Shown: positions 7,244-13,459 of the stretch, one piece after another
Position numbering within the stretch: the stretch's first letter is position 1
Layout of the letters: each line of letters starts with the position of its first letter
NCBI GenBank assembly: GCA_934615635.1
Contig: CAKTTT010000041.1
Span: forward strand, 1 to 15,118
Reading direction: 5' to 3'
Origin: an uncultured Eubacteriales bacterium
Lineage (GTDB): Bacteria > Bacillota > Clostridia > Oscillospirales > Acutalibacteraceae
DNA: 15,118 nt
Position numbers and translations under genes: made by a program
Notes under the pieces: generated by a model
Database searches by the model: none
What the model was told of the DNA's origin: nothing
The model's input: only the letters and a program-made list of their open reading frames with translations

Positions 7244-7259
7244 TGCTTTATGGCATAAT
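7231..7259 (+). promoter_or_regulatory. Promoter of the Cys-cluster protein gene
   Basis: TTGACT (7231-7236), 17-nt spacer, CATAAT (7254-7259), about 45 nt of leader before the GTG at 7312. Its presence shows that an in-frame TTG at 7231 is promoter, not coding. Confidence 0.7.
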
Positions 7260-7311
7260 AGTGCAAGAGGCAAAATACACGATTTTGTTTAAAACAGAGG
7301 AGGTCTTTGAT

Positions 7312-8427
7312 GTGAACATGATAAATAAAGTTTTTGAAAATCTTCCGCAGAGGAGCATTTATTATTTCATCGCCACATACCCCTCATTTTCTCCTGTTCA
7401 ATCCGAAACGGCAACCGCAGAAGAACAGAAAAACGCAAACCGTTTTATAAAGAATATATATGAAAAACTGTTTGCCGATCCCACGCTGATGGGGTTTAAG
7501 ACAATACCCGATAATAGCTTGGATGATTGGGAACAGCAAAAGGAAAAGCCGGGGCTCGTTCCAAAGATTCGTGGAACGACTGCAAAAATCGAAGATTTTA
7601 TTGCTGTTATTTTTCAGATTTCTTTAATGGGGAAGCCCGTTGATGACAATATAACAATCGACAAATCGGATATTCAGATAAAGCCGTCCTTATATAAACA
7701 ATTCAAAAATTTTAATATAAAAGCCATAACGACAGATACTCAATATTCTTTTACATTTCCAGAGAAGACTGTGAATGGCCTTGCTTTGTTGGCACAAATA
7801 TCAAACGATAATGCAAAACCGCCGAAAGATGGCAAGCAAAAGCCATATTTACTGTTTTCACGAGGGATTTTTAATGTTAACGCGCCTTTCACACAGGAAG
7901 TTTTCGGTAATATGCTGGAGGACAGGGCGGCTTTTGATGAATTAATTGCCTTTTTAGAGGGAAACAATTATCAGAGAATCGACAACAAGGAATTTAATCA
8001 TCAAATTTCTTTGGATTATATTAAGAACTACGGTGATCCAAACGATGAATTGAAATGGGCATGGTCGGAACGGGCCCGAGGCGGTATTGAAGTGGTCTAT
8101 GATGAAACAAGAAAAAATCAGCCTGTGTTTTCATTAAGAATTCCGTATTTCCAAGACCTGTTGAAACAGTCAGATAGAATGAACGACCAGGTCAAAAGTT
8201 TTATTATAAATACATCTAAAAAATGTGATGGTTGTCGATACTGCGTACAAACGGATAAAACCGGGAAAAGACCTCTGGCGTATATAAATGTTAACGAATA
8301 CAAAATATGTCCTTATTTTTGCGGATTTCAATATCGATGGAAATCTTTAGATGACAAGACGGTTAAAAACATGATAGAAATGCTTACGTTCATCGATGAG
8401 ATTTTTGCAGATCGGAAGACTTCCTGA
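7312..8427 (+). CDS. Unrecognised 371-aa protein with a C-terminal five-cysteine cluster
   Basis: I do not recognise a family for this gene. The product is soluble, with no signal peptide or membrane segment. The N-terminal half is mixed alpha/beta with a hydrophobic opening (SIYYFIATYPSF, 15-26) and a charged helix (about 36-56). The C-terminal region has C305-x2-C308-x2-C311-x21-C333-x3-C337 (KCDGCRYC and KICPYFCGF), which looks like a zinc or Fe-S binding site, followed by an amphipathic helix to the end. The start is GTG 7312: GAGGAGG (7297-7303) lies 8 nt upstream, while the ATG at 7318 is 14 nt away. Base composition is far more AT-rich than the flanking core genes, suggesting transfer. 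It lies alone between tRNA-Leu and a divergent regulator pair. Confidence 0.85.
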   Translation: MNMINKVFENLPQRSIYYFIATYPSFSPVQSETATAEEQKNANRFIKNIYEKLFADPTLMGFKTIPDNSLDDWEQQKEKPGLVPKIRGTTAKIEDFIAVIFQISLMGKPVDDNITIDKSDIQIKPSLYKQFKNFNIKAITTDTQYSFTFPEKTVNGLALLAQISNDNAKPPKDGKQKPYLLFSRGIFNVNAPFTQEVFGNMLEDRAAFDELIAFLEGNNYQRIDNKEFNHQISLDYIKNYGDPNDELKWAWSERARGGIEVVYDETRKNQPVFSLRIPYFQDLLKQSDRMNDQVKSFIINTSKKCDGCRYCVQTDKTGKRPLAYINVNEYKICPYFCGFQYRWKSLDDKTVKNMIEMLTFIDEIFADRKTS

Positions 8428-8489
8428 CAGAATGGAAGCGCCTCGCTTCTCCTCTCTGCGTTGTATGTGTCATTCTACTTTTTGCTCAC

Positions 8490-8654
8490 CTAGGCCTTCA
8501 TATCCTTTTCAGGCTCTGATTTATGAATCATTGTACGGATAACCCTTTCCAGTATAATCACTAGACAGTCCTCTACTTTCTTTTCATTCATCTTGGCAAT
8601 ATCTTCGTAAATGACGGACAATTCATCGGTTAACTCAATTGTATAGCTTTTCAC
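8490..8654 (-). CDS. Small ribbon-helix-helix-like putative DNA-binding protein
   Basis: 54-aa product: a short N-terminal strand (SYTIELTDE, 3-11) followed by two predicted helices (about 12-21 and 25-43) and a charged tail, the size and order of an RHH (Arc/CopG-like) monomer. This is a fold-level guess with no sequence-family certainty. The start is the second of two adjacent GTG codons (8654), 7 nt from a GGGGG stretch (8666-8662). It has an excellent promoter whose -10 is buried in a 22-bp palindrome, so autoregulation or repression by the divergent HTH protein is likely. A longer in-frame version from 8831 would run across that promoter and the divergent gene and is rejected. It could be an antitoxin, but no toxin gene is adjacent. 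Confidence 0.6.
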   Translation of the reverse strand: MKSYTIELTDELSVIYEDIAKMNEKKVEDCLVIILERVIRTMIHKSEPEKDMKA

Positions 8655-8687
8655 CACAACACCCCCATAAAGGTTTATAATCCCGGA

Positions 8688-8709
8688 TATAGTAATTATA
8701 ATTACTATA
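8688..8709. promoter_or_regulatory. 22-bp perfect palindromic operator between divergent regulators
   Basis: Half-site TATAGTAATTA (8688-8698) is followed at once by its exact reverse complement TAATTACTATA (8699-8709). It covers the -10 of the minus-strand gene (8700-8695) and overlaps a TATAAT (8706-8711) facing the plus-strand gene. A dimeric regulator bound here would block both promoters. Confidence 0.75.
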
Positions 8710-8723
8710 ATGTTGAATTGCAA
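8695..8723 (-). promoter_or_regulatory. Promoter of the RHH-like gene
   Basis: On the minus strand TTGCAA (8723-8718), 17-nt spacer, TATAAT (8700-8695). Predicted transcription start is near 8688, about 34 nt before the GTG. Confidence 0.75.
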
Positions 8724-8724
8724 G

Positions 8725-8749
8725 CCCCCTATACTAAGATTATAGGGGG
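8725..8749 (+). promoter_or_regulatory. Dyad that can hide the ribosome binding site of the HTH gene
   Basis: CCCCCTATA (8725-8733) and TATAGGGGG (8741-8749) form a perfect 9-bp stem with a 7-nt loop. The right arm is the G-rich ribosome binding site of the TTG start at 8757. It could act as an RNA hairpin limiting translation or as a second DNA operator. Confidence 0.55.
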
Positions 8750-8756
8750 GATAGAT

Positions 8757-8978
8757 TTGTCTATTTCTTTCGCGCCGATGCGTCAATATATGAAAGATCA
8801 TAAAATATCTTATTATTATTTGGGGAATCAAGGGATTGAATCACCAACCCTGCATCGCATCCGTCATGATGAACCGATTACCACGGAAACACTCGATAAG
8901 CTATGCAAGATTATGAAGTGTCAGCCTGCCGATCTAATAGAATATCGGGAGGACAAGGAAGAGACAGACGGCAAGTGA
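8757..8978 (+). CDS. Cro/CI-type (HTH_26-like) transcriptional regulator
   Basis: 73-aa single-domain helix-turn-helix protein in the style of the small Cro/CI-like regulators (YozG/HTH_26 type) common on clostridial mobile elements. First helix PMRQYMKDHKIS (7-18), turn and second helix around YLGNQG, recognition helix ESPTLHRIRHDEP (28-40), then the family-typical TTETLDKLCKIMKCQPADLIEY (42-63) and an acidic tail. The TTG at 8757 is chosen because AGGGGGG lies 6-7 nt upstream; the next in-frame ATG (8778) has no ribosome binding site, and the upstream TTG at 8718 lies before the RBS. It is divergent from the RHH-like gene and probably regulates both through the 8688-8709 palindrome. Confidence 0.83.
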   Translation: MSISFAPMRQYMKDHKISYYYLGNQGIESPTLHRIRHDEPITTETLDKLCKIMKCQPADLIEYREDKEETDGK

Positions 8979-9126
8979 AAGATCCCTCCCTATAATGTCG
9001 CGGCATAGTTAAGCCCCTCCTTTACTCTGTTGGAGCTTGTTGTTTATATCGTGAGGGGTGCAGTCCACTATCCCATTTTATTTTTTCTCTCACTTTTCCA
9101 CGCCGGAATGGATCACGCTCCGTTCA

Positions 9127-9154
9127 AAATCCCCAGCCCATAGGCTGGGGATTT
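9127..9154 (+). terminator. Intrinsic terminator-like hairpin
   Basis: 12-bp perfect stem AAATCCCCAGCC (9127-9138) / GGCTGGGGATTT (9143-9154), loop CATA, followed by CTC. It is about 150 nt after the HTH gene stop and symmetrical enough to work on either strand. Confidence 0.7.
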
Positions 9155-9196
9155 CTCATCCCGCTCTATCATTTCTCCTGGAAGAGAGTGCGCGCC

Positions 9197-9249
9197 GAGT
9201 TGCCGACCACTTTTAAGGATATCGCTCGGCCGGCAGCGGGGTTCTTTTC
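9197..9249 (+). repeat. Imperfect direct repeat, right copy
   Basis: Counterpart of the left copy at 7127-7180; GAGTTGCCGACCACTTTT has one mismatch to it. Its TTGCCGACC (9200-9208) is the exact reverse complement of GGTCGGCAA at 7110-7118, the left arm of the tRNA terminator, whereas the adjacent left copy pairs with that arm imperfectly. Confidence 0.55.
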
Positions 9250-9348
9250 ATCAACCAAGCGCATAACCGGACGCCAATTGTGATAACCTTCGTATCAAAA
9301 CCGGCGCCCGGTTCCTTTATCATCGTTCATAAAAAGGAGGATGAAAAG

Positions 9349-10107
9349 ATGGAATTCAGAAAAGTATTCGACACTATACCCCATCAGTTTGACCGATACA
9401 GACCACGGTACTGCAAAAACCTGTTTGACGATCTGATTACATTTGCGGAAATCGGACCGAAAAAAACCGTCCTGGAGTTAGGCCCGGGAACCGGACAGGC
9501 CACCGACCCCATACTGGGCACCGGATGCGACTATCACGCCATTGAGCTGGGCGAGCATCTGGCTGCCATGATGAAGAAGAAATATGGCGCGTATCCTAAC
9601 TTCCACATTCTACAGGATGACTTCATCACGCATGATTTTGGCGGTCAGACCTTCCATTTGATCTATTCCGCCGCAACGATTCAATGGATTCCGGAAGACA
9701 TAGCCTTCTCAAAAACCTTTGATCTGCTAAAGCCGGGAGGAACATTGGCGATGATGTTGACCAAAATGGATTATAAAACGCCAAACGAGACGCTGTTCCA
9801 TAAGATCCAGGAGGTCTATGCCGCGTATTTCAAGCCGGAAATCGAATACCCACACGGCGCATTCAACTATACCAACGCTTCCCATTACGGCTACACCGAC
9901 TTTGAGAAACGCGAGTATGGCGGCAAGCGCGAACTCACTGCCGATGAATATGTCGCTTACGCCGGAACTCATTGCGATCACCTCGTCATCCCCGAGCCTT
10001 ACCGAAGCCGGTTCTTCAGCGGCCTCAGAGAAGCCGTTCTAGAGGCTGGAAACAAGATCGTTTTTCACGACACGTTTGTCTTGTTTTTAGCGAGGAAGCC
10101 TGTATGA
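9349..10107 (+). CDS. Class I SAM-dependent methyltransferase
   Basis: 252-aa Rossmann-fold methyltransferase. Motif I is VLELGPGTG (41-49), the acidic end of strand 2 is AIELGEH (Glu66), QDDF (89-92) matches the adenine-contacting acidic motif, LIYSAATIQWI (104-114) is motif IV and LLKPGGTLAM (126-135) is the post-IV loop. The SAATIQWI segment and the N-terminal VFDTIPHQFDRYRPRY resemble the small-molecule methyltransferases annotated as trans-aconitate or UbiE-like; the acceptor substrate is not predictable. The ATG at 9349 has AAGGAGG 8 nt upstream; an in-frame GTG at 9280 lies before a hairpin and lacks a ribosome binding site. The GyrI-like gene begins 84 nt downstream with no terminator between, so they may be cotranscribed. 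Confidence 0.9.
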   Translation: MEFRKVFDTIPHQFDRYRPRYCKNLFDDLITFAEIGPKKTVLELGPGTGQATDPILGTGCDYHAIELGEHLAAMMKKKYGAYPNFHILQDDFITHDFGGQTFHLIYSAATIQWIPEDIAFSKTFDLLKPGGTLAMMLTKMDYKTPNETLFHKIQEVYAAYFKPEIEYPHGAFNYTNASHYGYTDFEKREYGGKRELTADEYVAYAGTHCDHLVIPEPYRSRFFSGLREAVLEAGNKIVFHDTFVLFLARKPV

Positions 10108-10191
10108 TGCTTTATCTAGGCGGCCAAACCGTTAAGATGACCGTTTCCGCGTCTCTTTACGCCGAAAACAGAACAAAAGGGAGGGCTTCTC

Positions 10192-10824
10192 ATGCCGTTC
10201 GATTACAAAAAAGAGTACAAGGAGTTTTATCTGCCCAAAGATAAGCCGGAAATCCGGGATATCCCGGCAATGAACTTCATCGCCGTGCGCGGAGAGGGTG
10301 ATCCCAACCAGGAGGACGGCGCCTACAAGGCCGCCATCGGACTGCTCTACGGCATCGCCTTCACCATCAAGATGAGCGGCAAGGCCGGCCGCGAAATGGA
10401 CGGTTATTTCGACTATGTAGTGCCGCCGTTGGAGGGACTCTGGTGGCAGGAGGACCGGCAGGGGATCGACTACGCCCACAAGGAGGCTTTCCGGTGGATT
10501 TCCCTGATCCGCCTGCCGGATTTCGTAACAAGGACCGATTTTGACTGGGCGGTGGAGGAGGCTTCCCGAAAGAAAAAAGCGGATTTCTCCCCCGTGGAGT
10601 TTCTCTCCCTGACGGAGGGGCTGTGCGTCCAATGTATGCATATCGGCCGATATGACGACGAGCCGGCCACCATCGCCCGGATGGATCGATTTGCCCGGGA
10701 GAAGGGGTATGAGATCGATATAACCCCCTCCCGTCATCATCATGAAATTTATCTCAGCGACGCCCGCCGTTGCGACCCCGCGAAGCTGAAAACCGTCATC
10801 CGGCATCCGATCCGTCGGAAATAG
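10192..10824 (+). CDS. GyrI-like small-molecule-binding domain protein
   Basis: 210-aa stand-alone GyrI-like (SOUL/AraC effector-binding superfamily) protein. The family pattern is visible throughout: NFIAVRGEGDPN (28-39), GLLYGIAFTIK (50-60), EGLWWQ (81-86), FRWISLIRLPDFVT (100-113), WAVEEASRKK (119-128), the EGLCVQCMHIGRYDDEPATI core (142-161) and the HHEIYLSDARRCDPAKLKTVIRHP ending (183-206). Members bind hydrophobic or cationic ligands; some hydrolyse cyclopropanoid toxins using a buried Glu/Trp pocket. AAGGGAGG lies about 6 nt before the ATG. No DNA-binding domain is attached, so this is a binder or hydrolase rather than a full regulator. Its neighbour methyltransferase suggests a small-molecule modification or resistance pair, which is inference. 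Confidence 0.88.
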   Translation: MPFDYKKEYKEFYLPKDKPEIRDIPAMNFIAVRGEGDPNQEDGAYKAAIGLLYGIAFTIKMSGKAGREMDGYFDYVVPPLEGLWWQEDRQGIDYAHKEAFRWISLIRLPDFVTRTDFDWAVEEASRKKKADFSPVEFLSLTEGLCVQCMHIGRYDDEPATIARMDRFAREKGYEIDITPSRHHHEIYLSDARRCDPAKLKTVIRHPIRRK

Positions 10825-11515
10825 CCGTCTCTCCTCATTTCATTGGAGAAAACACGGCGGTTCCGCTCCGGAAAACCGCGGCAGAAACAGCCGGACGGAT
10901 TTTCCTTCTCATCGCGCGCAGACCTCGGGGCCGGATTCCGGCTTGACCGCTCAATGAAATCGCCCTCCCGCGGTCGTCAGCACTTGTAAACGGGTAAATC
11001 CCCACTCTAGCCGCCGCCGGGCATTTTTGTCCCAGTGGGAACCTGCCGCACCTTGTCCAGGCTCCGCCGAAGGTATTCCCGGCAGAGCCGATGAGGAAAC
11101 GGATAAGGCTGAAGGACTCCTCCTTCCAGAGCAACGCCTAAAAGCGAGGAAAGTAACCGACACCGGCTGCGCGACGTCCCCTTCTTACCCTGCCTCCATC
11201 CCAACGACGATCGTCGGGCCTTCTCTAAGAAAGGGCCGTTGCCCGGTCCCTAGACGGCTCTTTCCGCTTCCCCGCCTCCTTCTTCCTTCTACGCAACCTC
11301 AAAGCTTTTTCGGCCCCCGGCACTGCCGGGAAAGAGTACAAAAAAGCGGGGTGAATCCTCAAGGATTCACCCCGCTTTTGACGCCTGGCATCCTGCCTCC
11401 GCGGAGGATACGGACGGCAGACCGGCTAACCCGGATAAAACAGCTTCTGTTCAAGATTTTGACCGCCTATCCCCGCCTCCGGCGAGCAGACCGGCAAAGA
11501 CAAGGGCAGCGGACG
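10825..11515. other. GC-rich stretch with no supportable gene
   Basis: About 690 nt between two converging units. Frames open on both strands but have no ribosome binding site or family motif. Structure present: an imperfect hairpin around 10857-10883 (GCGGTTCCG...CGGAAAACCGC), a perfect 12-bp palindrome CGACGATCGTCG (11205-11216), an inverted repeat CCCGGCA-C-TGCCGGG near 11317-11331, and the operon terminator (11342-11379). The string ACTGCCGGGAAAGAG also occurs at 2525-2540 in the other gene-poor stretch. Confidence 0.5.
11342..11379 (-). terminator. Intrinsic terminator of the sugar operon
   Basis: 17-bp perfect stem AAAAGCGGGGTGAATCC (11342-11358) / GGATTCACCCCGCTTTT (11363-11379), loop TCAA; read on the minus strand it ends in six T residues. 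It lies about 140 nt after the dehydrogenase stop codon and can also stop plus-strand transcription. Confidence 0.9.
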
Positions 11516-12580
11516 CTACATCACCACCTCGTGGCCGGTTTCAGCCGAACGGTAAACCGCGTCCAGTATCTTCATCAGGGTGACGCCGTCCTCCGCCGGC
11601 GCACGGCAGGGAATCCCCTCCGTCACGCAGGCGACGTAATGGTCGATCTCGTTTTGGAACATCACCTCGAAGCCGGGGGCCGGCTCTCCGGACAGGCAGG
11701 TGTCGGTGAGGTGGCCGTTGGCGTCGCTGTACAGCTCAAATCCCGGCTCCAGCCGCATACCTCCCTTGGTACCGAACAGCTCCACGCCGTTGCGGTCCCC
11801 CTTCATATTCAGGCAGAAGGCGGTTTCCACCGACAGTACCGCCCCATTATCAAAGCGGATCAGCGCGGTGACGCTGTCCTCCACATCGCAGATGTCGTGG
11901 TCGGTCTTTTCCATGGAAACATACCCCCGGGCCGCCTTCAGCCCCTCCCGGTTGCCCAGCTTGTGGAAGGCCGCGCCGTACGCCGATACCGGCTGGGGAT
12001 TGCCCATGAGGAAACGCACCAGATCGATGACGTGAACGCCCAAATCGATCAGCGGCCCGCCGCCGGAGCGGGACTTGTCTCCAAACCAGCCGCCGGGGTT
12101 GCCGTTGCGCCGCTGGTATACCGCCTTGGCATAGTAGATTTCGCCGCAGTAGCCGGTGTCCAGGAAATCCTGGGCGGTGAAGCAATCGTTGCCGAAGCGG
12201 CGCACAAAGCCGATCATCAACAGCTTGCCGGCCCGCTCCGCCGCCGCCTGCATCTCCGCCGCCTCCCGGGCGTTCAGGGCCATGGGCTTCTCGCACAGCA
12301 CATGCTTGCCGGCGTTCAGCGCCGCGATGGCGCAGGGGGCGTGGGCGCTATTCCAGGTACAGACGCTCACCGCGTCGAGCTCCTGCAGCTTCAGCATTTC
12401 CCTCATATCGGTGAACACCCGCTCCTCGGGCACGCCGTAGGCCTTCGCCGCCGCCAGCACCCGCTCCCGGTTCAGATCGCACAGGGCGTACAGCTCCACG
12501 CGGGGGTTCTGTTTATAGGCGTTCATGTGGACATGGCTGATGTTCCCGGTGCCGATGATGCCGATCCGAATGGGCTTCAT
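11516..12580 (-). CDS. Gfo/Idh/MocA family NAD(P)-dependent oxidoreductase
   Basis: 354-aa full-length Gfo/Idh/MocA dehydrogenase, a family that oxidises sugars, inositols and related polyols with NAD(P). The Rossmann domain starts with IGIIGTGNIS (6-15, GxGxxG) and has the second-strand acidic ALCDLNRER (32-40, Asp35 suggesting NAD preference). CEKPMALN (96-103) carries the signature EKP lysine, and GGGPLIDLGVHVIDL (173-187) gives the catalytic Asp179-x3-His183 pair. The C-terminal alpha/beta domain ends with a helix at the stop. It is the last gene of the operon, 39 nt after the TIM-barrel gene. Upstream of the ATG are AAGGGAAGG and a closer GAGG. The substrate is undetermined; the neighbouring isomerase suggests a myo-inositol-like or keto-sugar route. 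Confidence 0.94.
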   Translation of the reverse strand: MKPIRIGIIGTGNISHVHMNAYKQNPRVELYALCDLNRERVLAAAKAYGVPEERVFTDMREMLKLQELDAVSVCTWNSAHAPCAIAALNAGKHVLCEKPMALNAREAAEMQAAAERAGKLLMIGFVRRFGNDCFTAQDFLDTGYCGEIYYAKAVYQRRNGNPGGWFGDKSRSGGGPLIDLGVHVIDLVRFLMGNPQPVSAYGAAFHKLGNREGLKAARGYVSMEKTDHDICDVEDSVTALIRFDNGAVLSVETAFCLNMKGDRNGVELFGTKGGMRLEPGFELYSDANGHLTDTCLSGEPAPGFEVMFQNEIDHYVACVTEGIPCRAPAEDGVTLMKILDAVYRSAETGHEVVM

Positions 12581-12619
12581 ATCCTCATATCCTTCCCTTT
12601 ATGAAATCGTATCCCTTTC

Positions 12620-13432
12620 TCACATCGCCTGGAGCTGGCCGCGCAGAAAATCCATCGCCAGGGCGATGTCCGCCTCCGGCTGCTCCCCGACCTCCCGCTC
12701 GATGGTGAGAAAGCCGGTGTACCCGATCTCCCGCAGCGCCTGGAGATAGCGGGGGAAATCCACCCCGCCCTGGCCCAGGGGCAGCTCGATGAAGGGGCAG
12801 CCGTTGGCGTCCGGCTGATCCAGCGGCCTGCCGTCCTTGGCGTGGGTGTGGACGATGTAGCGGCTCAGGGTATGCACCGCCTTCACCGGATCGTCGCGGG
12901 TGCACATCACCAGATTGGCGGGATCCAGGTTCACCGCCACCCCTGTGGAGTGGAGCTCATCCAGAAAATCCCGGAGCAGCGCCGCGGGCTCCGGCCCGGT
13001 TTCAATGGCGAAATGGGCGTCGATGGAGTCCGCGTACCGGCTCAGCTCAAAGCAGGCCTCCTGCATGATCTTATACCGGTCCTGGGTTTTATCCGCCGGC
13101 ACGGCGCCGATGTGGGTGGTGACGATATTGGTTTCCAGCTCCTTGGCCAGATCCAATATCCGCTTGGATTTCTCGATGAGAGCGGGGTTCTTCGCCTTAT
13201 CGGCAAAGCCCTGGCCCAGATCGCCGCACAGGGCCGAAATCCGCAGCCCGTTGGAACGCACCAGATCCAGAAATTCCCTTCTTCTGTCCGCCGTCATGTT
13301 TTCCGGCGCCATGTCCCCCGACACCGCGTATACCTGCAGCCCCTGCGCGCCCAGCCGGGCGGCCTTTTTCACTCCCTCGGGGATACTGACCCGGAAGCAG
13401 TCCACCATGACGCCTATCGGTAACGTATACAT
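12620..13432 (-). CDS. Sugar phosphate isomerase/epimerase (xylose isomerase-like TIM barrel)
   Basis: 270-aa AP-endonuclease-2/xylose-isomerase-like TIM barrel, the fold of IolE, IolI and many keto-sugar epimerases. Metal ligands expected for the family are present at strand ends: Glu144 in AIETGPE, Asp170 in NLDPANL, His197 in HTHAKD and Glu245 in LTIERE. The N-terminal PIGVMVDCF and KKAARLGAQGLQVYAVSG segments fit strands 1 and 2. The ATG has AAAGGAGG (13448-13441) 8 nt upstream. The gene sits between the solute-binding protein (27 nt) and the dehydrogenase (39 nt), the usual partner of such isomerases. The sugar acted on cannot be told from the sequence; an IolE-like dehydratase or an epimerase are both possible. 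Confidence 0.92.
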   Translation of the reverse strand: MYTLPIGVMVDCFRVSIPEGVKKAARLGAQGLQVYAVSGDMAPENMTADRRREFLDLVRSNGLRISALCGDLGQGFADKAKNPALIEKSKRILDLAKELETNIVTTHIGAVPADKTQDRYKIMQEACFELSRYADSIDAHFAIETGPEPAALLRDFLDELHSTGVAVNLDPANLVMCTRDDPVKAVHTLSRYIVHTHAKDGRPLDQPDANGCPFIELPLGQGGVDFPRYLQALREIGYTGFLTIEREVGEQPEADIALAMDFLRGQLQAM

Positions 13433-13459
13433 CGTCTCGTCCTCCTTTATCTAAAAGCA

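Larger units (their letters stand above)
8979..9348. other. Gene-free stretch at the right end of the AT-rich segment
   Basis: No supportable coding frame in about 370 nt. It holds a terminator hairpin (9127-9154), the right copy of the direct repeat (9197-9249), an inverted pair GCCCCTC/GAGGGGT near 9015 and 9053, and a short AACCGG-CGC-CCGGTT hairpin (9299-9313) just upstream of the methyltransferase RBS. Confidence 0.6.

Noticed and set aside
8432..8451. GGAAGCG-CCT-CGCTTCT hairpin after the Cys-cluster gene as a terminator
   Set aside because: Short stem without a T run; possible but too weak to list as a feature.
8658..8831. N-terminal extension of the RHH-like gene to 8831
   Set aside because: It would code across its own promoter, the palindrome and the divergent gene; the added sequence is Ile/Tyr-rich and unlike a domain.
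10835..11134. Minus-strand open frame of 99 codons in the second gap
   Set aside because: No convincing ribosome binding site or domain, and overlapping frames of similar length exist on both strands. Could be a gene remnant but I cannot support it.
11027..12604. Plus-strand open frame of 525 codons
   Set aside because: Antisense to the Gfo/Idh/MocA gene and through the operon terminator; His/Arg/Gln-rich shadow.
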